From Gigaspora rosea (lineage: Eukaryota; Glomeromycota; Glomeromycetes; Diversisporales; Gigasporaceae), in contig QKWP01000005.1 in assembly GCA_003550325.1 (NCBI GenBank), positions 124,001-188,000 on the forward strand: a DNA stretch of 64,000 bases, in the 5' to 3' direction. The notes beneath the pieces were generated by a model that searched no databases, was not told where the DNA came from, and worked only from the letters and a program-made list of their open reading frames with translations. Position numbers and translations under genes: made by a program. Numbering within the stretch: the first letter of the stretch is position 1; each line of letters begins with the position of its first letter. This document shows positions 10,961 to 22,329 of the stretch, piece by piece.

Positions 10961-12004
10961 ATGCAAAACAAGGAATGGAAGAATTAATAGTTCATATTAA
11001 AAGTTTTAAAAAATGAAATGTTTAACAGTTTATTAATACTAATTAATAAATTATGTACATCTTAGTTTACATATGTATAGTACAAAGTTGGTATATGAAA
11101 CGTTAACCTCATATAACCTTAAAAATGGGCATTATACTATTTGCAGTAAACTAAAAAAAAAAATAAAAAAAATAAAAATAAAAAATCTGCCCATCCATTC
11201 CGAATTTTGAAATCCTTGTAATGCAAAATGAAAAATCAACTTTTGTACAGCCTAATAAAAGAACATATAAAATCAGTAATGAAACGTAATAGTAACTTAA
11301 AGGTCAACACGCATGGCACAAGGAAACGACCATCCCTTTAACAGTACTAATAGTAAAATGTTATAAAAAACAAGCCCCCATATTAATACAATTACGAATT
11401 AAGTTCGAAAATATAAAAGTCTGCTCGATACGTAAGTATCGAAGCAAATTTTGTCTCGAATCAATTCAGATTCAATCATGTGACAGACCTTTTATGGTCA
11501 TATGTTCGATCAATTAATTGATAGATGATCAATCAAGGGATATAAGTATAAGAGTAAGGTACATACAGTATAGTTTAAGTGAATTAATGAGTAAGTATGA
11601 GGTAATTGTTATGTAATTGTTCAAAGTATATTTTAGCATTGTTGAGGTTTGTGAGTAAGATAAACTATTTCTTCTGCGAACCTGATTTTAGTTCTGGTTA
11701 TATCGACTCTCCCTCCTTACCCAGTAATCTTTCCAAAGTGGCCTATCGGGACGACAGTTATATGGAAGCAAGGGTCAGGTGGCATAAAATTTAGATGTTA
11801 GTCATTCATATAGAAGTGAATGCATTTACAAAATAATACAGCCTATGACCTGTCAGTTCAACAGTCATAAAAAAAATTACGCAATGCTAAAAAGCTGCAT
11901 AGGTTGCTTGATAAACAGGGGAATAACACCCATTTGTATTATCATAGTGTAACCCATAAATGAAAGACAAACCAAATTTGGTACCAATATAAGATAAAAA
12001 AAAA
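10961..12004. other. Intergenic, no gene supported
   Basis: AT-rich sequence with an A-rich microsatellite near 11150-11185. A 62-codon frame at 11606-11794 has no recognisable motif and is not called. Confidence 0.45.
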
Positions 12005-12432
12005 TCTTAAGTGACTAAATACACAATCAATAATCCAAATGGAATCCCGAAAACAAGTAAAAACAAGCTATAATGTTAACACATAAATTAAGAAAGCACA
12101 ATAATAAACAATGTACACATAAAAAAATCAATACTGTGAACACATACTATAATATTATAGAATCCCTTAAACATCAATCCTTACTGCAATAAATAGTAAA
12201 TTAAAGGCATGAACATAAACTTGAAATATTTACTTAAAATAGTCCTTTTGAAGGGGTAATAATGTACAAATAATATATACATATTGTACGTACAAAAGCT
12301 ATATCAAACCGGATTAATATAGAATGCAATGTCATGTGAAATATTACTAACCAAAGAGCCATATTTATTCACATCATTTTACTCTTCAGATAACTATACA
12401 CTACGTTGCACTCTGTTCCTGGTAAATATCAA
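12005..12432. repeat. Tandem segmental duplication, copy A
   Basis: Starts AAGTGACTAAATACACAATC and ends CTCTGTTCCTGGTAAATATC. Copy B (12433-12990) repeats the order (AAGTGACTCGATACACAATC.. to CCGCTCCTGGTATAACC) with one extra inserted MITE. Confidence 0.85.
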
Positions 12433-12990
12433 GTGACTCGATACACAATCGATAATCAAAACAGAATCCTAAGTAAAACAAGAAAAACAAGCTACAATGT
12501 TAACACATAAATCAAGAAAGCACGATAATAAACAATGGAAATATAAAAAAATTATTACTGTAATCACATACCGGAATCCCTTAAATATCAAAATATCAAT
12601 CCTTATCGCAATAATCTGTAACCCAAAGGCAAGAAACGTAAACTTGAAATACCGTAAACTGATGTATAAACAGCCCCCCATATATCAGACCCCTCTCATT
12701 TTTACTAATAATTTTTTTTTACTAATTAATTTTTTTGGTGAAATGTACCAGACCCAGGCTATTTATACGGTAGTTTATAGTACTTAGGGGCAATCATGCA
12801 CGAATAGCACGTATATACGCAAAAAAGTCTATCAAACTGGTTTAATATAAAATGCAGGTTTGGAACATCGCATTCCACAATGTCATGTGAAAATATAACC
12901 AATCAAAGAACCATATTTGTTTACATTATTTCACTCTTCAGATAACCATGCACGTCGTATTTCATACTCCGCTCCTGGTATAACCATATG
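12433..12990. repeat. Tandem segmental duplication, copy B
   Basis: Homologous to 12005-12432. The main length difference is the inverted-repeat element at 12650-12782, so copy A acts as the empty site. Confidence 0.85.
12650..12782. mobile_element. MITE inserted in copy B (TA target duplication)
   Basis: The ends TACCGTAAACTGATGTATAA and (reversed) TACTATAAACTACCGTATAA are inverted repeats bounded by TA. Absent from the corresponding place in copy A, which supports insertion after the duplication. It creates two open but meaningless frames (12469-12681 minus, 12497-12787 plus). Confidence 0.82.
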
Positions 12991-13034
12991 AATATCAAAA
13001 TCATATGCAAATCTGAAATTACCTGTAAAAACAA

Positions 13035-13250
13035 GTTACAAAATCTCATGACAATAATCAAAGAATAACTATAAAAGAATACATAACAAAACCTGTATGT
13101 GATCGATCATAAAGTCATCTGGTCTCTCAATAATAATCACCCTGTTACTTCATTGACAGGCTTTTCATTATTATCGCTCGATCAGCTAACTTTATACAAA
13201 AAAACTGAATGACTTTATTTACAAATTCAAAAAAACATATGGGATAGAAG
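13035..13250. repeat. Third, partial copy of dispersed block
   Basis: 13035-13170 matches 10310-10425 (ACAATAATCAAAGAATAA, then AATCACCCTGTTACTTC and TTGACAGGCTTTTCA) and 13165-13250 matches 8873-8950. It appears to be a mosaic of two local repeats. Confidence 0.75.
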
Positions 13251-13447
13251 AGGATTGCTAGCTAGCAAAACCCATCCTTTCTTGACATTTTATGATATCC
13301 GATCTTCAGTCATATTCTTTTCTACAAGTCCAGCCCGAGTGTAGTCAATCCTGGCTTTTAGACTTGCTAGCGGACCTTGGGTTTGATGAGAGGCAATTTA
13401 AGACAATGTGCCCAAACCTCCGCAATTAAGCAGGTAATCATTCCTTG

Positions 13448-13955
13448 TCAATCCATGGGTTTATAAAAATTCCTACTCCAAAAGGACGGCGCTCTTTTCT
13501 CTTTTTTCTTACTTCTCTTATAATACTCTCTTTCAGAATCAGATAAAGAAGGGGATGCCCTCTTACTCTTGTATTGATACTTATGGGATTTACTACTATA
13601 AGCCCTGGCATATGAACGTGAATAGTACACTGCCTGGCCAATTTCAGATATGCAGTCTTTGTACTTTATTCATCATTTTATTATTACTTCCTACTATTCG
13701 CAGTGCAGCTCCCCATCCTCTACCCTATGAGAAATTACAGCACAGAATAATACTAAAATACACGGAAATGTTTGAATACGTGACCACACAAACCTGTGGG
13801 CTGGCTCTCACTTTACAAGATGCAAGCAATCTAATATCACCTTGCATTTCTTTTGTTAACCTTCTATATCTTGATTCAACTATTGTAATGTCCTGAACCA
13901 TCTCGTGGTTATGTGTACTAATAATATTTGAACTGTGAATTTGATCGTTATTTTT
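13448..13955 (-). pseudogene. C-terminal exons of an unrecognised RS/K-rich protein
   Basis: Two coding stretches line up on the minus strand. Exon A (13955-13812, 48 codons) follows an ATAG acceptor, contains DITIVESRYRRLTKEMQGD and ends LLASCK at a GTGAGA donor. Exon B (13663-13448, in phase from an AAAG acceptor) contains DCISEIGQAVYYSRSYARAY, a Ser/Arg/Lys/Tyr-rich stretch and SDSEREYYKRSKKKEKR, ending SRNFYKPMD. A better-looking TCATAG acceptor inside the 148-bp intron would give a different C-terminus (GRGWGAALRIVG..). Composition and splice-site placement argue for a real gene tail, but no upstream exons were found before the AT-rich DNA at 14 kb, so this may be a remnant. The family is not recognised; the SR-like composition alone does not prove RNA binding. 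Confidence 0.42.
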
Positions 13956-14103
13956 CTATCTATATATATTTACATGAAAAAGGCAACTACTTGATTTGTG
14001 TTCCTAATATCTCTCATCAAGCATATGTACTTCTTTATGTAGCATATATGTTTGCCCTTTGGTATACATATATACATGACATCTAGGTTTCTTGTCAACC
14101 TTA

Positions 14104-14246
14104 GGGGAGTAACAAAAATCAGGTGATTTTTTAGGGGGGTAAAAAAAGTTAAAATTATATATAAGAACCTGACTATTTATATATTAAGGAAGAGGGAGGG
14201 GGTAGGCCTCTGATAAAAAATAATCAGGTGATTAATGACACTGCCC
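14104..14246. mobile_element. PIF/Harbinger-like MITE, copy 1
   Basis: Ends GGGGAGTAAC and (reversed) GGGCAGTGTC, with AATCAGGTGATT near both ends. Flanked by TTA on both sides (14101-14103, 14247-14249). A 3-bp TTA duplication is the PIF/Harbinger signature. Related copies at 53120 and 57090. Confidence 0.65.
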
Positions 14247-14249
14247 TTA

Positions 14250-15060
14250 TCAATTTCACTATGAGTTATACAAAAGGTGGATCACTAGTGGATCCCTTTT
14301 CTTGACTATAACGTTCCAACCAACTAAAAAATTAAATTTCGCAGTATGTATAGTAATGATGCTGCCTGAAACTATATAGTTTCGGATTAACTAAAACTGA
14401 AACTAGTATAACCAGTTTCAGACATGACCTTCTTGGCTGAAACTTGCCTAAAGACCTGAAACTATACCAATACTCCAAAACTATACTGAAGCTCTGAAAC
14501 TGGCCTGCTAATAAAATTTCTTTTTGGCTTTATTATCTAAATAAGTAGGATCTGGATATCTACTATATCTGCTAAATTTTAAATGGCTGCATCTCTAGCA
14601 TATATATGCAATATTGGGAATAAAAAGTAAATTTCTGGTCATTTCTATAGTAAGGAATAACTGCAAATTTACTTTTTATTTCTACCATTGCATATATGTG
14701 CATAACCACGAAACTTATCCACCTAAAAAATATCTATCACTATACTCTTCTTCTGTAAAAGATCAATTCTCCTCACTCTTCGACCCCTAAAAGATCCACC
14801 TGCCCACACTTCAACTTGTAAAAGATCCATTTTTCTACCTTCACGTCCATAATCTATCTAACTATCTCTAACCTGCAACAAAAAAAAACAAATAAATAAA
14901 TTATTAATTAATTAAAAAACAAGCAAAAAAAAGAAAAAAATATAAAAAAATAAAAAAATAAAAAAAATTAAATTAAACAAAAATCATAATAAAAATGTAA
15001 ACCAAAAAAACTGGAAAAAAAATTTAAATAAAATTTAAAAAAATAATAATTAAAAAATAA
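14250..15060. other. Intergenic with GAAACT-motif cluster and a small foldback
   Basis: 14360-14510 holds repeated GAAACT/AGTTTC words. 14598-14703 is a palindrome (GCATATATATGCAAT..AAAAAGTAAATTT with its complement). The rest is A/T-rich with no gene. Confidence 0.55.
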
Positions 15061-15589
15061 TTAATTCGTGATTCTTTTGTAAACAATAGTACTATCATAG
15101 TAAAAGTTGGGGGGAATCTAATATAAGTTTTATAATAGAGCTGAATCCAGCTTCACCCACAAGGTAGGTCATCTTTTTTTCAAGATAACCTTTCTTGGAG
15201 CTCTAATAAAAGTTATAGAGCTGATTTTTGTGGTTCTAATAGTAGTAAAATCAGTAAAATTGATCTGGTGGTTGTTGAGATGCCTTAGCTTTTCTTCTTA
15301 CAATCATATAAGGTTTCTTTAAAATTTTTTAAAGAAATTTTATATGATTATAAAGAGAAAGGCTAGGGTATCTCAACAACCACCAGGCCAATTTTACCGA
15401 TCTTACTACTATTAGAACCACAATTATCAGCTCTATAACTTTTATTAGAGCTCCAAGCAAGGTTATCTTGAAAAAAAGATGACCTACCTTGTGGGTGAAG
15501 CTGGATTCAGCTCTATTATAAAACTTATATTAGATTCCCCCAACTTTTACTATGACAGTACTATTGTTTACAAAAGAATCACGAATTAA
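15061..15589. mobile_element. 529-bp foldback palindrome
   Basis: Two arms of about 260 bp, near-perfect inverted copies from TTAATTCGTGATTC to GAATCACGAATTAA, centred near 15325 in TTTAAAATTTTTTAAA. No ORF. Such long-arm elements can form a single hairpin when transcribed. A related arm fragment (GAGCTAATTTTTGTAATTC) lies near 54930. Confidence 0.92.
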
Positions 15590-15729
15590 ATAAAAACTAG
15601 TATATGATCATGTGGTAGCTGCACTGCCAAATTTTAACCAACTATATAATTAGATTTGCAGATAGCATAATAGTATATATCACAGTAAAGATTATTTATA
15701 GTTAACAGTCAAGGGACATGTCCACATAT

Positions 15730-16646
15730 AATGGTTTAGAATGTAGTTACTTATAAATCAATGAGTTAACTCACCCAATTTTATATGTAAAATTATACAA
15801 GTAATTATTTAAATTATATTTATTTAAAAATATACATATAAAGAACTCTTTAAATTTTAAATATATATTCTTTAGCATTTAATACTTTTTTGTTTAAAGT
15901 TTTAGTTCTTAAATTTAAGCAGGGAATGAAAATCTTCCACTAAAGTTGACCAATTCTTTATTATGTTCTTTAAGTCAAATAAGTGATACACCCTATATAA
16001 TAATATAATTGGTTAAAATAATTTTTTAAAAATATGAAAGATGATATTAAGCAAAGGCTTCTTGTGCTCTAATTGAAAGTTAAAGAGGAGGTTCTCCTGA
16101 TTCTAATAGTAGTTAAATCATTAAAATTGGCTTGGTGGAACCCAAGATACTTGGGGTCAAAGAAGAGAATATAAAGATCTGCAAATTCACTATTACACAA
16201 AGTAGTATACTTTGTATAACAGTAAATTTGCAGATCCTTATATTCTCTTCTTTGACCCAAGTATCTTGGGTTCTACCAAGCCAATTTTAATGATTTAACT
16301 ACTATTAGAATCACAAGAAATCTTTGCTTAGTATCATCTTTCATATTTTTAAAAAATTATTTTAACCAATCATATTATTATATAGGGTGAGTCACTCATT
16401 TGACTTAAAGAACATAGTAAAGAATTGGTTAACTTTAGTGAAAGACTTTCATCCCCTTGCTTAAAATTAAGAACTAAAACTTTAAACAAAAGAGATTAAA
16501 TGCCAAAGATTATATATTTAAAATTTAAAGAGTCCTTTATATGTATACTTTTAAATAAATTTAATTTAAATATTTTTTTGCATAATTTTATTTATAAAAT
16601 TGGATAAGGTAACTCATTTGATCTATAAGTAATTGCACTTAGTTGG
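15730..16646. mobile_element. ~0.9-kb foldback palindrome inserted in a dispersed repeat
   Basis: Arms of about 460 bp, centred near 16205 (ACAAAGTAGTATACTTTGT), from about 15730 to 16646. The DNA on either side (GGGACATGTCC before, ATGTATGGATTCTG after) is contiguous in the related repeat at 25195-25345, which therefore looks like an empty site. The 63-codon minus-strand frame at 16069-16260 is inside an arm and is not a gene. Confidence 0.88.
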
Positions 16647-17814
16647 ACACATGTATGGATTCTGTACCAGGTTATAATGATTATTCTCACATGATAGAAT
16701 TCTGTTATATAAATATGTATAAGCATATTTGTGAAACAGTCTATGCCATTACACAATCCAAATATAATGTCAATTTTCGCTTGCAAAACTTCATACGCCA
16801 AAAAAATTGTAACCATTATTAAAGATAAGCCAACCTAAATATTGACTTATTTATTATTCAATAATTCTATATAGCTTAAGTTTGCTTTCTGCACAAATAG
16901 GAGGTTTTATATGTAATACATGCGTATATACGTATCATAAATAAAAAAAATAAATTGACTTGAGTTTTATAAATATCTATTGGTCTTTTTTTTTAAATAA
17001 ATATTTTCGATTTACAAAAGTAGTGTGTACATATATATACTACTGTACTATTAAAATTTTAATAATTAGTAAATAGCGGGTTTTCAGTTATCTAGGTCAT
17101 TGAATTTTTTATAAAAGGAAAGACTGCATGAGGGCTGTTTGAAAACTGAATAAGTCTAGATTTTGTTTTCTTTTTGTATTGAAGATTGTACTTCAAACAA
17201 ATAATGCAGTAACTCTAAAAATTGTATTACATTATTACTAAAAGTGGGTGAAAGTCTTCGAAAGTCACAATAATGCACATAACATAAGTATGTATGATAA
17301 ATGTTATATATTCTGAATTGATTTCTCAAACATTTAGAATAAATTTTGTAAATTGTTATCGTTCAATTAATAATTATTATCAATGCATACCTCATTTGTA
17401 CGGCCTAATTTTTTATCATTAACATATATATATCAATGATTTTGCTTAAATTTAAAAACTTAACTATATTAATGATATATTTAATATATATGTGCAAGTA
17501 ATTCAATGTGAAGTTTTTTGGGAGATTTTTTTCGATTTTTTTTCTCTTTTATATACTTTTAAGTGATTCCATTAAACTTTTTAAACTTTTTAAACTTTGA
17601 ATATTGAAATTTGTTATATATGTTAAGTATAACGAATTTTAAACTCAGATATTACAAATTACAAAATCATAATGATATTGCAATATGTTCTATATATAAA
17701 AGTGCATTCTTACCCTTTATTTCTTGCACATTTTTTTTTTAAAAACTGCTTCCTTTTTTTTCTTTAAAAATTTGAACCTATCTTTTCTAGTTTCTACGTA
17801 TAAATTTAAATATG
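16647..17814. other. AT-rich intergenic DNA, no gene seen
   Basis: 16647-16760 is the right half of the dispersed repeat interrupted by the foldback. Beyond that only AT-rich sequence with poly-T tracts is seen. A 74-codon minus-strand frame (16592-16816) overlaps repeat sequence and is not supported. Confidence 0.5.
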
Positions 17815-19020
17815 ACAGAAACTTTGAATATTGACAAATATTAAACAACGAAAGTTTAACCTATACAAATATATTAAATAATGAGAACTTGATCTATACA
17901 AATATATTGAATAATAATTTAACCAATGCAAATATATTAAATGAAACTAGCACAATTTTACCTGAATATATTGTAGCTATACTTCCACAAATTACAATTA
18001 TTCTGTTATTGAAATTCGAAAATTTTCTGATTATGTTACAGGTGAAGGGTTTTTTGTTAATCAATTTGAAGCAGATCTTATAGCAAATATTAATAGTGTT
18101 GAAAGTGCACAAAAGTGGCTTGTAGATTTTGAGTAAACATCAAAAACCACCATGTCTCAATCTAAAGGTTATCAAATTCAAGGTCAAAAAGTTATATTTA
18201 GACAATTGCGGCACTATATTCATAGTAACACTGTGAGACAAAAACAAGGAAATCTCATTTTAAAAAACCCTAATTCACTACGTATTAGAAATACTGAATA
18301 CAAAGCTACTCTTTATCTTAGGCTTGAGCATCGGAATCTTCAAATAGATCATCCACTTGAGATAAATATTAAATATATTCACAACCATGTAGTTCATTCT
18401 GCTATAGCTCTTAGTTTTAAACATATTAGTAATGAAGTTTGTGATAAATATCTTGAGCTTTTTAAAAATGGATATTCACTATCTACTGTCCAATTTACAT
18501 ATAAAGATAATCTTTATTTACAAGCAAATAATGATCAAGAACTTATGCAATGGTTAGCAGACTGTGCACGAAATCCAGATCATGATTATATTTCAAATTT
18601 TTGCAAAAGCTATTTAGGGGGAAAAATGTCACATCTATGGCACAATGACTCAAAGATAAAGTTAATTTCTATAATAATTCTGGTCAAGGTTGTGCTATTT
18701 TGCAAAAATATAATTCACAATTGAAAAAAGCTTTCATTCTGTGTATTGTCATGAATTTAATGGATCGTGTTTATAAAAGAATTAATCAATTAGATGAAAT
18801 TTGTTATATAGATGCTTTGGTATCCTTTGAACTACTAAATATATCAGTTACTTTGTTTTACACAAGCTGTATTGCAGGGCATTGCCTCTTGGACTTATTA
18901 TAACATCAGATGAGCTAGAAATAACTCTTGAAAAAAGGATGGTAATGCTAAAATCTCTTTTTCTACCACATGTATTTTTTGGTTGCAGTCCTACATTGGG
19001 AGAAGTTTTTAGATTCAGAT
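17815..19020 (+). pseudogene. SWIM/MULE transposase-like gene, decayed 5' half
   Basis: The best segment (18152-18640) reads MSQSKGYQIQG.., HYIHSNTVRQKQGN, YKATLYLRLEHRNLQIDHPL and EINIKYIHNHVVHSAIALSF, the FAR1/MULE-like N-terminal region of a large Glomeromycete family. The preceding in-frame stretch (QKWLVDFE at about 18109-18132) is separated by a stop. After about 18640 the reading shifts to NNSGQGCAILQKYN.. and DEICYIDALVSFELLNIS, with the first catalytic-type Asp in YIDA. It shifts again near 18875 to ALPLGLIITSDELEITLEK, ending SPTLGEVF. The N-terminus (17815 on) is interrupted by a stop and by a threefold ~36-bp repeat (TATACAAATATATT-AATAATGA type). At least two frameshifts and several stops make it non-functional. 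The 3' half of such a gene lies at 22330-23526. Confidence 0.75.
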
Positions 19021-19740
19021 CTGTGCAGATTTCTAAAAAAAAACAATAATTAAAAATTTGCAAAGATCTGTCTGTGACCCCACAACTATACTTAAAGAAA
19101 TTTTTTTTATAAATTCTGCAAAGATTTTTAAAAATGCATAAACCTGCGCAGACCAGGAGTGTAATAGCCAAAAGAGAATAAAAATAAATTACTATATGCT
19201 CGTTTAAATATTAAATGCTAGCTAAATTTTATATATTAAAAGAATATATTCGAATATTTATACTATATTTTGACAATGTAATTTATAAATATTTTATTAA
19301 AATATATAATATAATAATAATACGTGTAATGTAAAAAAATTAAAAACAAAATAACTAAATAAAAAGTGAATAAAAATAAATTCACCTAAATATTAAATAC
19401 TAGCTAAATTTTCATACATTGAAAGAATAATAATATATTTTTATTAAAAAAACCAATAAAAAATAATATATTTTCATTAAAAAAAAAAACCAATAAAAAT
19501 AATATATTTTTATTAAAAAAAAAACTACAAACATATTCCAGAGACACCACAAAAACACCATAAAGATACTACACAAACACTATAAAGACACCACATACTT
19601 ACACCAAACATTCACCGTAAAGACACCACTGTATACCACACAAACACTGTAGAAACACTGTTCTTTTACCTAAAACAATCACTAACTTTCATATCCACTA
19701 AATCCCAACAGTGTCATGAAAATTAAAGACCAATGCACCC
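19021..19740. other. AT-rich filler with short tandem motifs
   Basis: Poly-A/T sequence, then 19525-19660 with repeated ACACCAC/AAACACTATAAAGA motifs. The minus-strand frame at 18848-19171 is antisense to the pseudogene and not a gene. Confidence 0.5.
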
Positions 19741-19755
19741 AGCACAACAAACAAA

Positions 19756-20170
19756 ATGACAAACAAAATGACAAACAAAATGACAAACAAAATGACAAAC
19801 GAAAAGACAAACGAAACAACAAAACAAAGCGCCAAATACAGCATCACAAATTCAGCACCAATGACAAATGTATCTAGTAACGCACCAAAAAGTAAGATCT
19901 ATTTTGAATTGGTACTGCATGATAATGCTAAAGCAAAAAAAAAAATAGAAAACGATACTTCGCTATACGAATTGCTTAAATGGATGTACAATTCATGGCT
20001 TTCATTTCTAGTCATTCTAAATCTGAAATATGAACTTCTTCTTCTCAACTTCAAAAATTAGACGATACCAACGACGAAGAGAAACATGTCTGCAATAAAA
20101 AAATGCTGAAATGGATGAAACTAACAACAAATATATTAAATGTTAGTACTATAAAACTTACAGAATAAAA
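19756..20170 (+). pseudogene. Hypothetical decayed coding stretch with 12-bp repeats
   Basis: A 101-codon frame (19756-20061) starts with four MTNK units from the 12-bp repeat AAAATGACAAAC, then APKSKIYFELVLHDNAKAKK and TSLYELLKWM. Another frame continues as MAFISSHSKSEI, a stop, then TSSSQLQKLDDTNDEE and KKMLKWMKLTTN to a stop near 20168. Composition after the repeat is protein-like, but frame continuity is lost; an intron is possible. Family not recognised. It may equally be chance. Confidence 0.25.
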
Positions 20171-20353
20171 AGAAATAAAAAAAAATGAATGAACTTATCT
20201 ATTTATATCCAGTTGATCATTACTGATAAAATCTTAAATCTTAAAAAAATAATAAATTATTAATAATAATAAATAATAATAATTTAATTAAAAATAAAAA
20301 AAAAGATTAAAAAAAAGATTTTATGATTAAAAAATTAAAACTATAATAAAAAA
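20171..20353. other. AT-rich spacer
   Basis: Poly-A/T with AATAATAAT runs. Nothing recognisable. Confidence 0.4.
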
Positions 20354-20709
20354 AGAGTAAATTTATTCATTGCCCATGCGATGCACCTTATATGTCGCTT
20401 GCCCAATCAAATTTCAAGATCAGATGTAACGTTACATAATCAAAAATTCAAAATAAACGTTCATTTTGTCAAAAATCGTCTATAACTTAAAATTGAGTAT
20501 ATAAAACTACTCTTAGGATTCTAACAAAAAAAATTCCTTGCAAAATTTTACTATAAAAACCCCTCTTGCCCATACACACAATCTATACCTCACCTAACTC
20601 TATCCAATGAAAAAACGGGTTATTTAATTGTTTTGATTTTACATTACACCTGATTTTATGATCTGTGCAGGTGCGACAACATCGCACGTGCGATGTATAA
20701 ATTATTTTT
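20354..20709. mobile_element. MITE family B copy 1 (CATGCGATG termini)
   Basis: The left end AGTAAATTTATTCATTGCCC..ATGCGATG and right end CGCACGTGCGATG..TATAAATTATT are inverted repeats. The interior has ATTCTAACAAAAAAAATTCC and a CTAACTCTATCCAATGAAA segment. A close copy is at 36056-36399. No ORF. Confidence 0.8.
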
Positions 20710-20971
20710 AAAAAAATACGGAAATAAATAAAAAATGCTATAAAAAATAAAAAAAATAAATAAATAAATAAATAAATAAAAATAATAAAAAATAAATGAA
20801 TAGAAAAAATAATTAAAAAATAAAAAAAAACGGTAAAAGTTTAATAATAAAAAAAAATTTAAATAATAATTAAGTGAAAGATCGCAGATAAAGGGTATAA
20901 AATGATCGACATTTTATAATAAATCACAGCGGAATTTAATAGTAAATTTCTATAGTGTGCGAATGGGGCTT

Positions 20972-21019
20972 NNNNNNNNNNNNNNNNNNNNNNNNNNNNN
21001 NNNNNNNNNNNNNNNNNNN
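20972..21019. other. Assembly gap (48 N)
   Basis: Run of N bordered on the right by (AAAAAATA)n microsatellite, so the gap is probably unresolved simple repeat. Frames translating through it are meaningless. Confidence 0.97.
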
Positions 21020-21610
21020 AAATAAAAAAAATAAAAAAAATAAAAAAAATAAAAAAAATAAAAAAAATAAAAAAAAAAAAAAAACATAACGATAAAGTAA
21101 TTTTAAAAATAAAAATAAAAATAAAAATAATAAAAAAAAACAAAACGATAAAGTAATTTTAAAAGTAAAAAAAAAAAATAAAAAAAATAAAAAAAAATAA
21201 AAAAAAATAAAAAAAAAATAAATAAAAAAAATAAAAAAAATAAAAAAAATAAAAAAAATAAAAAAAATAAAAAAAATAAAAAAACATAACGATAAAGTAA
21301 TTTTAACGTAAAATAAAAAAACTGGTAAAGTTAATTAAAATAAAAAAAAACTGGTCAAAAAAAAATTTTTAAATAGCGTATATGCATATTTAAAAAAAAT
21401 GTAACGATAAAGTAATTTAAAAATAAAAATAAAAAAAATGAAATAATAAAGTAATTTTTATAAAAAAAAAAACAAAACAAAACAATAAAAGTATTTTAAT
21501 TTAAAAAAAAAGATGAAACAATAAAAGTATTTTAATTTAAAAAAAAAAAAAAATCAAAATATAAAAGTAATTTTAAAAATAAAAAATAAAACAAAAACAA
21601 AACGATAAAA
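21020..21610. repeat. A-rich microsatellites
   Basis: Long (A)nT and AAAAATAAAA tracts interspersed with repeated CATAACGATAAAGTAATTTT. No gene. Confidence 0.9.
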
Positions 21611-22329
21611 AAGTAATTTAAACCAATTTATTCCTTATTATAGCCAGAAATTTACTTTTAATTCCCTTTTTTATTTCAAATTTTAAATAAAAATAATAAT
21701 AATAAAAAAAAGTGTTTGTTTATTTATTATTTATTTATCAGTTTGTTTTGTTTATTGTTTTTCTCATGATTTTGAAGATTATTGCAAATTATAATAAGTA
21801 TATTTAGTGAAGTTTATACTTATTAAAAATTTGTACAGATTTTGGGCAAAAAATCTGTGAAGAACTACAAAAATCTAAATTTTGAAGATCTTTGCAATTT
21901 TTTAACTGCACTTATTCGATAAATTTGAAGATCACTACAAATTATTAATGTTTTTATTTTCCTGATGTAACAATGGTCTATTAGTATTTTTTACAGATGA
22001 TTCAAACTTAGAACGTAATGCATTAATGCATTGCTGGCCAAAATCAATCTGATTATTATGCGTATTCCATGTACTCCAGGCATTTTGGCACTAGTTACAT
22101 AATTCGAAAAATAGCATAAGCAAAGATCATAAAAAACCTATAATGACTACTATGAAAAGAATATTATATTCTCAAACTGAAACTAAAATGATCTAATGAT
22201 ATAATGAATTAAAGATCAATTACTATCATGTGTACTCACAATTGCACAAACATTTTGAGCTACTTTGGAACTGATGACAATTCTGGGCAGTATTGTTTTG
22301 CTCAGAACTTTTAATAACTACATAGAGCA
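21611..22329. other. Intergenic DNA leading into the pseudogene
   Basis: AT-rich. From about 22200 codon-like sequence (GAACTGATGACAATTCTGG..) may be further decayed transposase sequence, but no frame is long enough to call. Confidence 0.4.

Noticed and set aside
13555-13896. 113-codon plus-strand frame
   Set aside because: Opposite strand to the two spliced-looking minus exons and without family resemblance.
18848-19171. 107-codon minus-strand frame
   Set aside because: Antisense to the decayed SWIM/MULE-like gene.
20859-21143. 94-codon minus-strand frame through the N gap
   Set aside because: Translates poly-A microsatellite and unknown bases.
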